This document shows positions 13,118-26,175 of a stretch of 64,000 nt of DNA, piece by piece (positions within the stretch are counted from its first letter, which is position 1; each line of letters begins with the position of its first letter). Source of the stretch: Stercorarius parasiticus. Its lineage: Eukaryota; Chordata; Aves; Charadriiformes; Stercorariidae. A program made the position numbers and the translations under genes. The notes beneath the pieces are model-generated. The model was not told the DNA's origin. It was given only the letters and a program-made list of their open reading frames with translations, and did not search any database. The DNA lies in assembly GCA_013396915.1 (NCBI GenBank), contig VWZL01002002.1, positions 310,001 through 374,000 of the forward strand, given 5' to 3'.

Positions 13118-13264
13118 GTTTGGGTTCTTGTGTTTCTTTTTAATGCTTTTCCCTACACAATAATAGAACAAGAAGTTGTTGTTTGGGGTTTGGATTTTCA
13201 TGTTTCTTTTTTTCTAATCTTTCTAGATAATGTTTTTCTCTACACAACAATAGAAGAAAAAGTT
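13118..13264. repeat. Diverged two-copy tandem duplication
   Basis: Copy A is about 13,118-13,177 and copy B about 13,188-13,264. Both run from a 'gtttggRttttcRtgtttc'-like block to a 'tctacacaayaatagaa' block and end in 'agtt'. Copy B carries about 17 extra bases in the middle. This is a local segmental duplication with no recognised source element. Confidence 0.8.
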
Positions 13265-16200
13265 ATTTTATGCTTCATTAGGTTGGGTGACATATTCTTC
13301 CAAGACCCAATGGTCAGCAGTATTTTCAGCAAATTGCGTGTTACACTTGACTGCAGTTTACAGGACATTATTGAACAAGTAACTATAGAATACAACAGGT
13401 CTAATAATGAACATATTGACAAACTTTCTTTTCACATGCCAGTCATAAACATACCTTGATTTCTGTGTGCATATTGGATATTCTTAAGTATTTGCCAAAT
13501 ACCTTGGATAAATGATACACCAATTTGTTGGTATCTATTTGTCCTGCATGTTTATGATTTATCACCTAAGCAAGAGTATATTAGTTCTGCTTTCCACTTT
13601 GAGAAATGTTTTAACTGATGAACAAAAACCAGTGCTTGTTCTTGCTCTTGAGTACGTAGTATGTTTTCAAATGGAGTATATACTCTGCATTAAAAAAAAA
13701 TAATCCTCCCTTTTGGATTTTATTGCTGTGCCCACTTCTCATAGCACTTCTCATGTTGCCCTACTCAGTGAAGAATCCTACCATCAAAATTTTAAATAAC
13801 AAATTAAGTACAACAAGGTAGTAAATATGATAGGATTTATTAATATCTCTTTTAATATCAAACAGCAAAACTCTGCATGGCAAAGTTGCGAAGTATAATG
13901 ATTTGCTTTCTAAAAAACAAACTACAACTCTTTAGAGAGCTCTTTCTTAAAACAATTACCAGTTACAAATCTCCTCAGTCTGCCTCATCACTGCAAGGAA
14001 CACTTCTGGTTTGAATGTATCAAGGCACACTATGCAAAATAGTTTCACTTGTAATCCTATAAAACTGGCCCAAGACTGTAACGTCCCCAGCCTTCACTGA
14101 AATAGTTTAATCTGTCATTTCAAGATGTCAGTGCTAGAGGTTTCCCTTACACTTTTGCCAAGGCTGTTTCCTCTTTAAGGATAGTGGAAGTATTATTTTG
14201 AAATACAGTTTAAAAACAGGTTGTAAAATGTTTTCAAGTTCTGAACACAGATGAAGCACTTGCAATTTGGCAGATTCATTTTTCTCTCAAGATGAGTGTG
14301 CTATTTCATTGAGATTAAATATAGTTAAGCTGTCATGGTTCTTAGCTTATTGCTTTGTTTCTCTAAGTTCTCACTTCTACAGGTAGTCTTTAAAAATGAG
14401 TTAGCACAGAGGGTCAGGAAGAAATCTGAGTCTACTGGAATCCATTTTTAAAGATCAGCTCTGACTATTTTCAATTTCATCATCGCATCTTAATGATCCG
14501 TAAAGTGATAAAGAAATGGACTCCTCAAATCACACAAATGCACACAAATAGTCTCCACTTAACAAGGACAAAGCAAGCTCTTCTCTGAGCCAGAAACAAA
14601 ACTGATCCCCAGACAAAATTCTTGAAAGACATCAAAATGCTTACTCTGTAGCAGAAAAGCCCAAATAGAAGAGACATTGTCATCCACCTTTACAGACAAA
14701 AGGATTTCTTTATTATTGACTCAAATGCCCTATATCCTTATTTTAACTTTGAAGCTTGACTTTGAAAAATGACCCTGCAGTTTGCTCATATGTTGGCATA
14801 GATGCCTGATTCTCATGGATTCTGCATTTCTGAACAAGCAAATGCTCCTGGTTAGCACGAGAAATGGCTGACTTCTAAAGCTTAGAGGCCAATAGACAGC
14901 AACTTTTTGCCCTTAACAGGAAATTTGAGCTTCACAAAATAATTCCACTGCTAGACAATTATTTCTTTCAAAATTCCTCATTCTTTTACTGGTCTGTAAA
15001 GCCTGTTCTGACTCGGTTTCATGGGTGCTTTTCCTTGGGCATCCACAGTTGACCCCTGTTTCCGATACAAGCGTGGTCCCTGAGTTGGGGGGGCATGTGA
15101 GCAACCACCCAAGGCTCTCACCAGCACAGGCAATCAGCCAAAATGCTGGCTGTGAGCTTTGCCTCCAACTGGTTCTTACTGCACAATTGCTCTCTGTTCA
15201 TCTCCATTGAGATCTCCAAGCTGAAGATGTGCACAGTGGCTACCAGACACCAAAGTATTCATTTATGTTGGTGCCATACTGTGCATTACAGAAGCTGTTG
15301 CCAATTGTTGGCTCTGGGAAGGGATGAAAGGGCCAGAGACCTTCCCAGCCAAAGGTGGCACATTTCTGGAGGAACTAGCTCAGATTCACATCCAAGCATT
15401 GGGTCTGTGCAGCCCCATCATTGATCAACCTCATGCACACTGTGGACCCCAGTGTGAGGAACTGTACAGAGACCTCAGCATGAAAATTAGAAATTTAACT
15501 TCTGTTCTTTACAAAGCTTCTCCTAACCACACTAACCTCCATGACATGTGAGCAACTCTCAGCTGAAGACTAGGCAATATGCTTCTCACCTTTTACACAT
15601 CTGCTCTGCAATTTTCTCCTTGGGTGAAAAACACAGCACAGAGTAGAAGATGGGATGCTTTTGATGAGCTTTAATTCATGGACTTTGGGTAGTCACTGTG
15701 CAAGGAAGGTCCTGGTTATCTGTGCATGTGACATGGGACAGCACGAGATGCAGTAAGACACAAGAGTAGAGAGGAGAGGGAGATACTGTTTTGACCTTAA
15801 ATATTCATAAGCAGGTCTCCTGCTTAACACTCATGAAAAATAAATGCACGTGGACATGTATGTGGATCCTGTGTTTGTTTTCTGTTTGGGGTTGTTCAGA
15901 GACTTTTGATGTGAACTCTGGTCACAAATTTCAAGTGCTGCTCTATAACCTTGACAGCTGGAGGCATGCCTTAAAAAAGGGAAGGAAACGTGAGCAAAGG
16001 TAAGAAGAGGAGGGGAGAAAGAGGGCAGATATGAGAAGAGGGGGAGAGGTCAGATTCTTTTTCTCCGGAAACTGGGGCTTCCTATCAAACATTAAGTAAT
16101 AGTTTCAATAAAACCTTAAGTCTTCATGATACTTTATGAGTGAAAGCAATAACATAAAAATAGCTGCATTAAACTGACAAGTCTTGTTTCAGTATTTTAT

Positions 16201-18255
16201 ATTACAGATACTGAAACTTTCAGTTGTAACCATAATGATTAAACAGTCTTGTTGGATGGAGACCCTAAAAGAATAATCTCTAAAAGGATGAAGTGGTTTT
16301 CTTCATGAAAATCACAGCAAAGTTTGCTTCCCAGCGCTTAAAAGCTTTTTTTTTAACAGAACTCCATTTTGGTAATTAGTGTCAAAAATGTCTATCAGCT
16401 GTTAAGTGATTCTGTTTAATTGTCATTCTCTTCTCTATAATCTAGTTCTGGATAAAGCAGTATTTGTCAGAAGTATTTTAATGAAAACTTTTGAAATTGT
16501 TGTTCAAACAAACACATTATTAAAAACAGCTTGTAATAAAACAAACTTCGAAATACAAACTAGTGAGATAAATAATTTACCCTAAAATGTCCTCTTTGAA
16601 AATAAACACCGATATTTCTGTATTCCTCCTTCGCTCAGCAGTAGCTAAAGCTTTCTGGAGAAGTCTTATTTTGTTGAAAGTTAATAACATAATGCCTCAG
16701 GCCTAGATTATAGTCTGGTTTATTCACAAAAAATATTTAATCCACGTTTACTTGAGCAATACAATAAAACAGACATGAGACGTATGTGGAGTAAAATCCT
16801 GGACACGCTGAAGTCAGTATTGCCTCATTATTTACCAGCATTTGCAAACCTACAATGTTTTGTTAAAGGTGTTCAACTTCTATTAAATATTGAATATCTA
16901 CACTCTGATTTATGATAAAATAGACACTAGTCTTTATCACGTAGTTTATCATATGTCTAGCTAATAATATCAGATTATCAATACTTTTAAAAATTAAACA
17001 GTAAATCCCAGTAAGAATACCTAGGAAGTTAAGAGAAGGCAAGTTGATCCTTCTGCTTTAAAGTCATACTGGCTGTTTACTTCTAAGAGACTTGAGAAGC
17101 TATTCAGTAGTCTGTAGGCTTCTAAAGGAAACCAAAAGTTGATAAAATTACTTCTGTCACAGTAAATTATGTACTGTATACAATCTCCATACATGAAAGA
17201 CCATTTATCCAAATGAAGAATCCTCCTGTACCCGAGGCAATCAAGTAGTGAATGCACCTAACGTTAGAGCTGAATCCTGATAAATGCCCTTATCAAAATT
17301 TGAATGCAAAAAGAGTTCTTGTAATTAGGTAATTTTACAAGTCTTGTCTGCTACCTGTAAGGATTCTTATCATGTATCCTAAAATAGGCCAATACATTCA
17401 TCCAAATGCCTAGCGAGTTTGTGAAAGCCATTCAGCACCAGCTAATGTGCATATTCTGTGTCTCCTTGGGACTGAGGCTTCTGGCGTGGGACAGCACAGG
17501 GCCTGATGCTCACCCCGGGTCTGGCCTTGATACTGAGTCAGGATTGGGCCAGTATGTGCCCTTGGAAATTCCCTTATGATCTGCCAGCTGGGACATAGCC
17601 AAAGAATGCCAGGAAGGAAATGGGTAATGAAATGCCCTGCTTGACACAAAAGAAGAAACAGATCCTGCCCTCCACCACTATTTTTACAATGATGTAAAAA
17701 TCAGTGGCTACTACTCCCAAGATTTCCAAAGGTCTCTCAGGATAGTAACTTGGATTAACACATGATATGGTTGTTTTAACTAAGCAGCACCTTATTCCGC
17801 AAGGTATACTACTGAAGTCAACAGATAATCATGGAGTAAGATGTTACTGTGAAAGAAAGATATCAGCATCTGGTCCCTGGTCAAAATCAACACATTTTCA
17901 AAAAATATTTTCATGAGAGGGGGGCTGGTGGAAGACAATGGTTTAAGGAGAAGGTCTGCATTTCTTCCACTGAGGGAGCGGTGCAGATGAGTGGGCAGAT
18001 TACAATGTTTTTGCCTCCTTGCAGAGTGGGGAACTAAGGAGAAGTCTCTGCAATTCCACCCAAGTTCTCAACCAGCCTCTGGAGATGGGAGAGAAGTATG
18101 TTCACCATAAAAAGTATTCTTTTATGTTTAGGAAATACGACAACAATTTTAGGAAGGCTGGGAGGATGAATAAATCATTGAATGAAAGAAATATACCTTT
18201 TATGTAAGTGGCAGATTGAGTACTTTATTTTCAACTTTTGAGGCAAAAGACTATT

Positions 18256-18314
18256 GATGATTTAATACCAGGAATTGATGATTTAATATGGATGATTTAA
18301 TACCTGGTATTAAA
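18256..18314. repeat. Triple 12-mer with flanking inverted repeat
   Basis: GATGATTTAATA occurs three times, starting at 18,256, 18,277 and 18,291. The block is also bounded by a perfect 12-bp inverted repeat, TTTAATACCAGG (18,261-18,272) and CCTGGTATTAAA (18,303-18,314). It looks like a replication-slippage product or a small hairpin. No function can be assigned. Confidence 0.9.
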
Positions 18315-20529
18315 AACATATGCATCCACAGTAAAAGATGAAGTCCTTGTGTAGTCATTATCTTGAGCACTGAGTTTTTACATAAACTCACATCATGGGA
18401 CTATAAGGTTACTGCCAATTATAATTCTTTTTTTCATTCATTACTCAGGAGAAAGTGAAACATGGTGTGGATTTTTTTACAGTTGTGGAATTATTTGGGA
18501 AGCGAGAGTCAACAGAGAATCACCCTCCTCAGTGGCTTTAACTGCAGCCAGTTAATTGAGCAAGCAAGCAAGCATTAGCTTGCTAACTGAATGAGACAGA
18601 AGACTACATGTGCCATAATGGTTTTAGAATTTTGAAAAGAACATTTTAGAGTACTTTTTCTAACTTTTTTTCAGACATAATTTGTAGTGCAACTATTCTA
18701 TTTATTTTTTCCTTTATAATTGTTGTGTGTCACAAATCTTTTGGAATGGTGTATATGTTTCAGTTGTTATTAACTTCTACTGTCCACAGCTAGTTTAACT
18801 CATCTAGCCTATTGTGACCAAAGTTGCCGAAATTAGACCAAGTTATAACAGCTAGAACCTTTCCAACTGTAATCCTTTGCCGCTATGTAATGCGAAGGTC
18901 TCACAACTTCACTTTCCATTCTTCCAGTCTTTCCCCATGGGGGCCACTCGGACGGATTTGAAGGACAGGACCCTATGCTGTTAGCAATGAATGCTCCATG
19001 CTGCTGCAAGTCATGTCGTAGGCACGGGAAAAATGTGGGCTGTGTCACTTGATAAGCATGCCTGCACAGAAGCCAGGAAGGGTAGGGACAGCCCTTCTCC
19101 AAGAGGGTTTCCATCCACCCAGAAAGAGGATTGATGAGAGTTTTGCTCCCCTGTTGAAGACTTGGAATGGGAGGAACATCCCATAGGTACAAATGATATA
19201 GCATACAGAGGCTAAAGCTCAGCATAGAGCCATAACAAACAGAGAGAAAAGTGGGGCAATGCAATTTGTCTCCATTTGAAGGGTGCTGGGACTCTGCATT
19301 TGCCACCCTGACCATGGCAGTACTCCTCTGACATGGCACTTGATTCCTGATTGCTCCACAGGCAACAAAATTGTGAGGGCATCAATGGTGGACCTCACGG
19401 CATCAAAGAGCCTGGGAAACCACTGGAAACCACTGCCAGCCAGCGGAGATACTGGCAGGTGATAAGCCGGAGTTGCTGTCAGTAGAGCGAGGGAGATTTC
19501 AGGGACTTGGTGTACTCATGACAAAGCTCTTTCCGCATGCACTGGTGAGCTGCAAAGCTACATGCTTTGTCCCTGTCACACCGCTTCCTGGGCCATCGCT
19601 GCTGGGATCGACCTCTCCTGACAGCACTGACTGCAGGCACAGATAGTCTTACTTAAATCAATAAGAAGGAGTTCACAGGAGATCAAACATGGGAGAGGAA
19701 AATTTGCAATTTCTTCCAGACAGTCTGAAAAATCCCACGCTCTTTCTTATATTTTCCTGTATAAAACCAAATGTTCTGGCTTTTTTTTACACTCTTGAAA
19801 CAACAAGTCAATACTTGGCAAAAGGAGCCTTTGAATGGCAAAGACTAAATCAAGTTTCAGGAGAAAAGGAGACATACAAAAGTGCAGAAGAGTGGATATG
19901 AAGTTTTTCTTACCAAGAAATAACTGAAGTTAAAATCCTGAAGAGGGAAGCTAAGGCTGAGAGCAGTGGTGCCCAGAGGGCTGAACTTGGCCTGCAAGAA
20001 TGCTTCACATAGAACTGGATTAGAAACGAAAGCTGCATGAAGCTTTTGCAAACTGAGCTCAAGAAAAAATATAGCAGTACTAAATACAAACCCTGCCAGT
20101 CATTGGGAGGTTTGCCATTTATTGCAAAAGCTGATTACACTTCATTATCTCCTCTGTATCAAGTGATGTGGCATACTTTTCAGTCATGAATGCCTGGCTA
20201 GATGGGGAGCCAAGCTTGGTAATGCAAAAAACCCAGATTTTCCGTGCACCAAAATGACAGGATGTAGAGGATCTTTGAAAGCTGTGAAATAGCATTAGTT
20301 AGAGATAATAAATAGAAATTTTCCTCTGTGTTCATTAATAACATGGAGAATGGGAATACTGCTGGCTTTTTCAGAGGTGGAGATGGTAAATATGAATCAG
20401 ATGAAGCAAACTACCTTAAAATGCAAAATCTCTTGCCAGATTCCAGAGCCCTTGTGGTATCAGGAGAAGAAAACTGACAGACAAAATACCAAGATGTATT
20501 TTCATTGTATATTCATTAACCCATGTTGA

Positions 20530-22730
20530 GATGGTGGAGTTCAAGATCCTCAGGGCAGTGACGAGGGCGCATAGTAAACTCACTGCCCTGGACTTCAGGA
20601 GAGCAGACTTCGGACTCTTCAGGGATCTGCTTGGCAGAGTACCATAGCATAAAGCCCTGGAGGGAAGAGGGGCCCAAGAAAGCTGGTTAATATTCAAGGA
20701 CCACCTCCTCCAAGCTAGAAGAGATGCATCCCAACAAAGAGGAAGTCAGGCAGAAAACGCCAGGAGGCCTGCATGGATGAACAAGGAGCTCCTGGACAAT
20801 CTCAAACAGAAAAAGGAAGCCTACAGAGGGTGGAAGCAAGGACAGGTAGCCTGGGAGGAATACAGAGAAACTGTCCAAGCAGCCAGGGATCAGGTTAGCA
20901 AAGCTAAAGCCCAGATAGAGTCAAATCTGGCCAGGTACAACAAGGGCAACAAGAAAAGCTTCTATAGGTATGTCAGTGACAAAAGTAAGACTAGAGAAAA
21001 TGCATGCCCTCTCCAGAAGGAAACAGGAGACCTGGTTACCCACGACATGGAGAAGGCTGAGGTACTCAATAACTTTTTTGCCTCGGTCTTCACTGGCAAG
21101 GGCTCTAGCCACACCGCCCAAGTCACAGACGGCAAAGGCAGGGACTGGGAGAATGAAGAACTGCCCACTGTAGGAGATCAGGTTTGAGACCATCTAAGGA
21201 ACCTGAAGGTGCACAAGTCCATGGGACCTGATGAGATTCATCTGTGGGTCCTGAGGGAACTAGCGGATGAAGTTGCCAAACCACTATCCATCATATTTGA
21301 TAAACCGTGGCAGTCTGGTGAAGTTCCCACAGACTTCAAAAAGGGAAAAAAGGAACACCTGGGGAACTACAGTCTGGTCAGTCTCACCTCTGTGCATGGC
21401 AAGATCATGGAGCAGATCCTCCTGTAAACCATCCTAAGGCACGTGGAAAATGAGGAGGTGATCAGTGACAGCCAACATGGCTTCACAAAAGGCAAATCAC
21501 GCCTGACAAATGTGGTGACCTTCTACAACAGCATTACAGCATTGGTGGATAAGGGAAGAGCAACTGATGTCATCTACCTGGACTTGTACAAAGCATTTGA
21601 CACTGTCCCGCACAACATCCTTGTCACTAAATTGGAGAGAAATGGATTTGATGAACAGAACACTTGGTGGATAAGGAATTGATTGGATGGTCGCACTCAA
21701 AGGGCTGTGGTCAACAGATCAATGTCCAAGTGGAAACCAGTGATGAGTGGTGTTCCTCGGGGGTCAGTATTGGGACGGGTACTGTTTAACATAGCTGCTG
21801 GTAACATGGATGGTGGGACTGAATGCACCCTCAGCAACTTCGCCAATGACACCAAGCTGTGTGGAGCAGTCAACATGCTGGAGGGAAGGGATGCCATCTA
21901 GAGGGACCTGGACAGGCTTGAGAGGTGGGCCCATGCGAACCCCATGAAGTTCAACCAGGCCAAGTGCAAGGTCCTGCATGTGGGTCAGGGCAATCCCAAG
22001 CACAAATACAGGCTGAGCAGAGAATGGATTGAGAGCAGCCCTGAGGAGAAGGACTTGGGGGCGTTGGCTGAGGAGAAGCTCAACATGAGCCAGCAAAGGG
22101 TGCTCATAGCCCAGAAAGACAACCGCATCCTGGGCTACATCAAAAGAAACATGGCCAACAGGTTGAGGGAAGTGATCCTGCCCCTCTACTTCGCTCTGGT
22201 GAGACACTATCTGGAGCACTGCATCCAGCTCTGGAGCCTCCAACATAAGAGGGAATGGATCTGTTGGAGCAAGTCCAGAGGAGGGCCACAAAGATGACCA
22301 GATGGCTGGAGCACCTCTCCTATGAAGACAGACTGAGAGAGTTGGGGTTGTTCAGACCGGAGAAGGCTCCAGGGAGACCTTATAATGGCTTTCCAGTACC
22401 TAAAGGGGGTCTACAGGAAAGGGGGAGAGGGACTCTTTATCAGGGAGTGTAGAGATAGGACAAGGGGTAATGGTTTTAAACCAAAAGTGGGTAGATTTAG
22501 ATTAGATATTAGGAAGAAATTCTTTACTGTGAGGGTGGTGAGGCACTGGAACAGGTTGCCCAGAGAAGCTGTGGATGCCCTATCCCTGGAAGTGTTCAAG
22601 GCCCGGCTGCATGGGGCTTTGAGCAGCCTGGTCTAGTGGGAGGTGGTGACCCTGCCCATGGCAGGGGGTTGGAACTAGATGGTCTTTAAGGTCCCTTCCA
22701 CCTCTAACCATTCTATGATTCTATGATTCT
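20530..22730 (+). mobile_element. CR1 LINE, longest copy (2.2 kb), dead RT
   Basis: This copy covers the end of the endonuclease-to-RT linker, the reverse-transcriptase domain, the C-terminal region and the 3' UTR with terminal octamers (about 22,708-22,730). RT motif A is visible as [14 protein letters not shown] near 21,575, with its catalytic Asp at 21,581. The thumb-side block SGVPRGSVLG lies near 21,746. The metal-binding box reads FAND instead of FADD (Asn codon at 21,845), which removes a catalytic aspartate. From 20,777 to 22,636 the copy stays essentially in one frame, with in-frame stops near 21,185, 21,425, 21,680, 21,899 and 22,295. It has therefore decayed mostly by substitution. 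The 5' end is truncated as is usual for CR1. Confidence 0.96.
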
Positions 22731-24191
22731 GTGTCATGGATGCACTTCACTGAATATTTCATGAATCCAAGGAAGATATTCTACACCACTATTTTGATAA
22801 TATTTGATAACTACTTACCTGGTAAATTTTTTTAGCAGACATATTTTGTAGCTTTAAGCAACTGCTGAGAATAATGCATTTTCAATTTAAAAGAGCAAGA
22901 GGGTGTCATGAAACACAGGATCATAATGAAGATTTCAGCAGACCGCATACGAGTAAAGAACTCTATTATAAAGTGTTAAAATCAAAAAATAATTTAAAAG
23001 ACGGACAGTTTAAAAAACCTCATAATCCAAGCTTATTAAGGCTGTTAACAGTATGATTTTCTTCAAACTGTTTCCTGTTTGTACCTCCACTAAGAAATCT
23101 AGAAATAATAATGACAAAGAAACAATTATATCTCAAAAGTAAATTTTAGAAAAGAAGAGGAATTTTATTCTACCAACTTAAATTCAGTCCTCAATGAAAA
23201 TGCCTTATTCACCTTTCAGCGGAAGGATACAATTTCTTACTTTTACAAGAAAGCCACCCTCCTTCTAAAAGACAAAAGCAAAAAATATACTTGAAAGATG
23301 GCTTCTGTACCCAAAAGCTTGTTTGTTATTTTATTGCCTTGACTAAAGGTATTTCTCCTCACTTCAGATCCTTCCTCATTTACATGCTCAGAATACCATG
23401 GTAGCAAAAACTTCATCACCAAGAATATACCACACTACTTGAAGACCACTTTTTCAGTGCAAAATTATAATTGGCAGCTGGGACATTTATTTGTAAAAGA
23501 AAACTATGCGCCTGGATACATGCCTGGATTTGCCTTTTAGTGTAGAGCGTAGCTTAAATGGATTTTTCTATCCATAACTTACTTCTATTAGAGAAAATCC
23601 AATTATTATTTAGTGTATTTTGCCCATAGCCACTACTGTGCTACTACTGTGTTGGTGCAAACCATTCTCAGGTCCTTTAAATCACGGCCCTAGAGCTAAA
23701 ACTTTCTGTGACAGGGTGTGAGTAGTGAGACTGAGAAGAGACCTGAAGTTTGTGTGACACTGGTATGGGTACAACTCAATGGAAACTTACTGTTTAGAGT
23801 CGTATAACTGAGACATAGCTTTGGCCAATTCTCAAGAGTCAGTCCCTAAGTGGTTATCACCATGTGTTTTCTCCACATCAAACACTTATAGTCAAAAATA
23901 CACATCTATCAGCAAGTCAGGTGGGTGCCCTAAGCCCAATACCTAGTCTGTCTCTGAGAGAGACCTTTATTTATCCCACATGTCTTAGTTCCCAGCATTC
24001 TGGCAGTACTTATCCCTAATCACCATTACAGAAAGGGCCTACCAACATCTCTCACACTGGCCCAGCGACATTTGCCACATAAAAGTTATGTGAAATGAAT
24101 ACCACCCATAGACAGTTGCATATACTGGGTACGCGTGACCTGGGGAGTCTTGGCTGTAGTTCATCTGATTTTAGTCATTCACTGCTCACAG

Positions 24192-24236
24192 AACAAAAAA
24201 AGAAAAAAACCAACAAACTAACAAACAAACAAAAAT
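24192..24236. repeat. A-rich (AAAC)n simple repeat
   Basis: A-runs interrupted by G, then ACAAAC-type units. It is a low-complexity tract with no attached element recognised. Confidence 0.85.
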
Positions 24237-26144
24237 CCTATCAGGATCCGTTAGCAAGGGAAGCTTGACATACACACAGCAAAATAAATCCCAGTAAAGA
24301 AAAGTGATGGAAAATACTAGGTCCTCATCTCAAATAGGTGACAAAATGTATTAAATTATTTGAATAGTTTAGGCAAGCTATTTCAGTCATCTCTTCTACC
24401 ACATAAATTACGTAAAAAGAATAATAATAACCAGCCAGTACTGCATAGCTGTTACATTAGTAGAGCAGCTGGATGCAACATTAAAGTCCTCATAAATGAG
24501 AGGAATTATTGGTGTTATGCTACAGTATGAGCATGAATAAGAGTTTAAAAGTAGCATTCATTTTCTTGATTAAAGATTAACAAGGTTAAGTGTTTAATTG
24601 GTATTTTAACTGGATAGCAAGGAGAGAAATTCTGCAGTTGTGAGTTGAATGGATTTTGTGGAACATGGGAAGACAGTTCTTTGTCTAAGTTAAAATTAAA
24701 TAGCTAACTCAAATTGCACTCGTTTAGGAACATACTGGTCTAGATGTAGTGAAATGAGGGGATCTGATAAAAGTATATTTTGATTCTATGCTTTGTTTCT
24801 GTCTCAACTGATTTTCTGCTTCATAGACAGTAAATCTTGTGTAACTAATCTTAGAAGTTTAATGATCTTTCAAGTTTGGCTCAAAAAGTTAATGACACTG
24901 ATACAACATTGCTTTGTCCATGCAATGGATGTTTTAAGAACCCTAAAATACCTCTTTACCTGAAAATACAACACCTTCTCTCACGCAGCAACACATTCCT
25001 AGACGTACATTTTTGTTCATATAATTTCAAGAATTTCCTTCTCCTGTCTATGATATAGTTTTTATCCCTTTCCAAAGACTTCTGCTGCTTCATATATATC
25101 TTTTTTAAAAAATAAGTTTTTTCTTCTTTAGCTGTAGTTTCCTTTTAATTTAGGTGTTTCATTTTGCCTTATATCACCAAAAAACCCAAAACCTTGTAAA
25201 ACCTTGTCCATCTCTGAGCTGAATGCCTCACTTCTCCTAGCTTTATGGTTCAGGCTCTGCTAATTTTGCCCTGTTCCATAGTTCATCTTAGTCCAGAAAG
25301 CGTCTAACAACAGGCTTGTTCATTGTCCTAAACTGTTTCTGTCACCACCTTTGCTCATTATATTGGAATGAAACAGGAAAGAATTTCTGGCTAGATAAGT
25401 GGAAAATACAATGGCAGACAGTGATTTTTGAGGAGCAGGTTTTATAACAGCAATGTAAGGATTTCCCTAATTTCAACAGTAATTCACACTTTGTATGAAT
25501 TCATACTTTGTATTAATTATTCCAGATAATTGTCCAGATTGTCATTCCTGTTACTCAAGTAAGATTAGATGAACGCAGATGATTTTTTCTGATTTTACAG
25601 TTTGTGCCTATTTAAACCTGTGAAACATGCTAATATTTAGTATTTGTCCAGAGGCTATTTAATGCAATACCTGCTGGTTGATAATGTCACTATGTTTAGA
25701 GAAGTTGCTTAATTTTCAAACTGTACTGCATAGTAAGACCAATTTGAAAGATAAAGCTATGTGATACATGTCATAGTGTATAGGGACTGAATAAAATTCA
25801 GCTGTTGGACTAACGATGAGCCAAACAAAACTCACAGGCAACAGTAAGAACCTTCCACTTTTAGCATCAGCATCTGCAGTAGCAGATGTTGATCAAACAA
25901 TATGTCTTAATAACTTGACCATGAAACGTTGTTGGATTCAGACCAGATTCTCCCTCCCAAATCTATTTAAGGTAGATCCTGCTTGGTGAGCTCAGAGCTC
26001 ACTTTCAGTAAGTAGAGAGTAGAGAGGGCTATGTTCCTTGGGACAGGTGAATCCAGATTACGTTCCCACACTATTTTTGTATATTCAGAGATACCCAGCA
26101 CAACTCAGACTTTTTCCAGACAAGTCAGGAAAAGAATCAAGGGA

Positions 26145-26175
26145 TTATATTATTATTATTATTATATTATATATT
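26145..26175. repeat. (ATT)n microsatellite
   Basis: ATT units passing into TATAT sequence. Confidence 0.9.

Larger units (their letters stand above)
11791..20529. other. Intergenic, no gene seen
   Basis: Nearly 9 kb without a recognisable gene or CR1. It holds a diverged tandem duplication at 13,118-13,264, a triple short repeat with an inverted repeat at 18,256-18,314, and one minus-strand frame of about 160 codons (18,833-19,315). From about 18,840 to 19,640 the base composition is GC-richer than the flanks. That could mark an old repeat I do not recognise or a non-coding transcript. Confidence 0.6.

Noticed and set aside
21764..22291. A 175-codon minus-strand frame
   Set aside because: It is the antisense of the CR1 ORF2 region.
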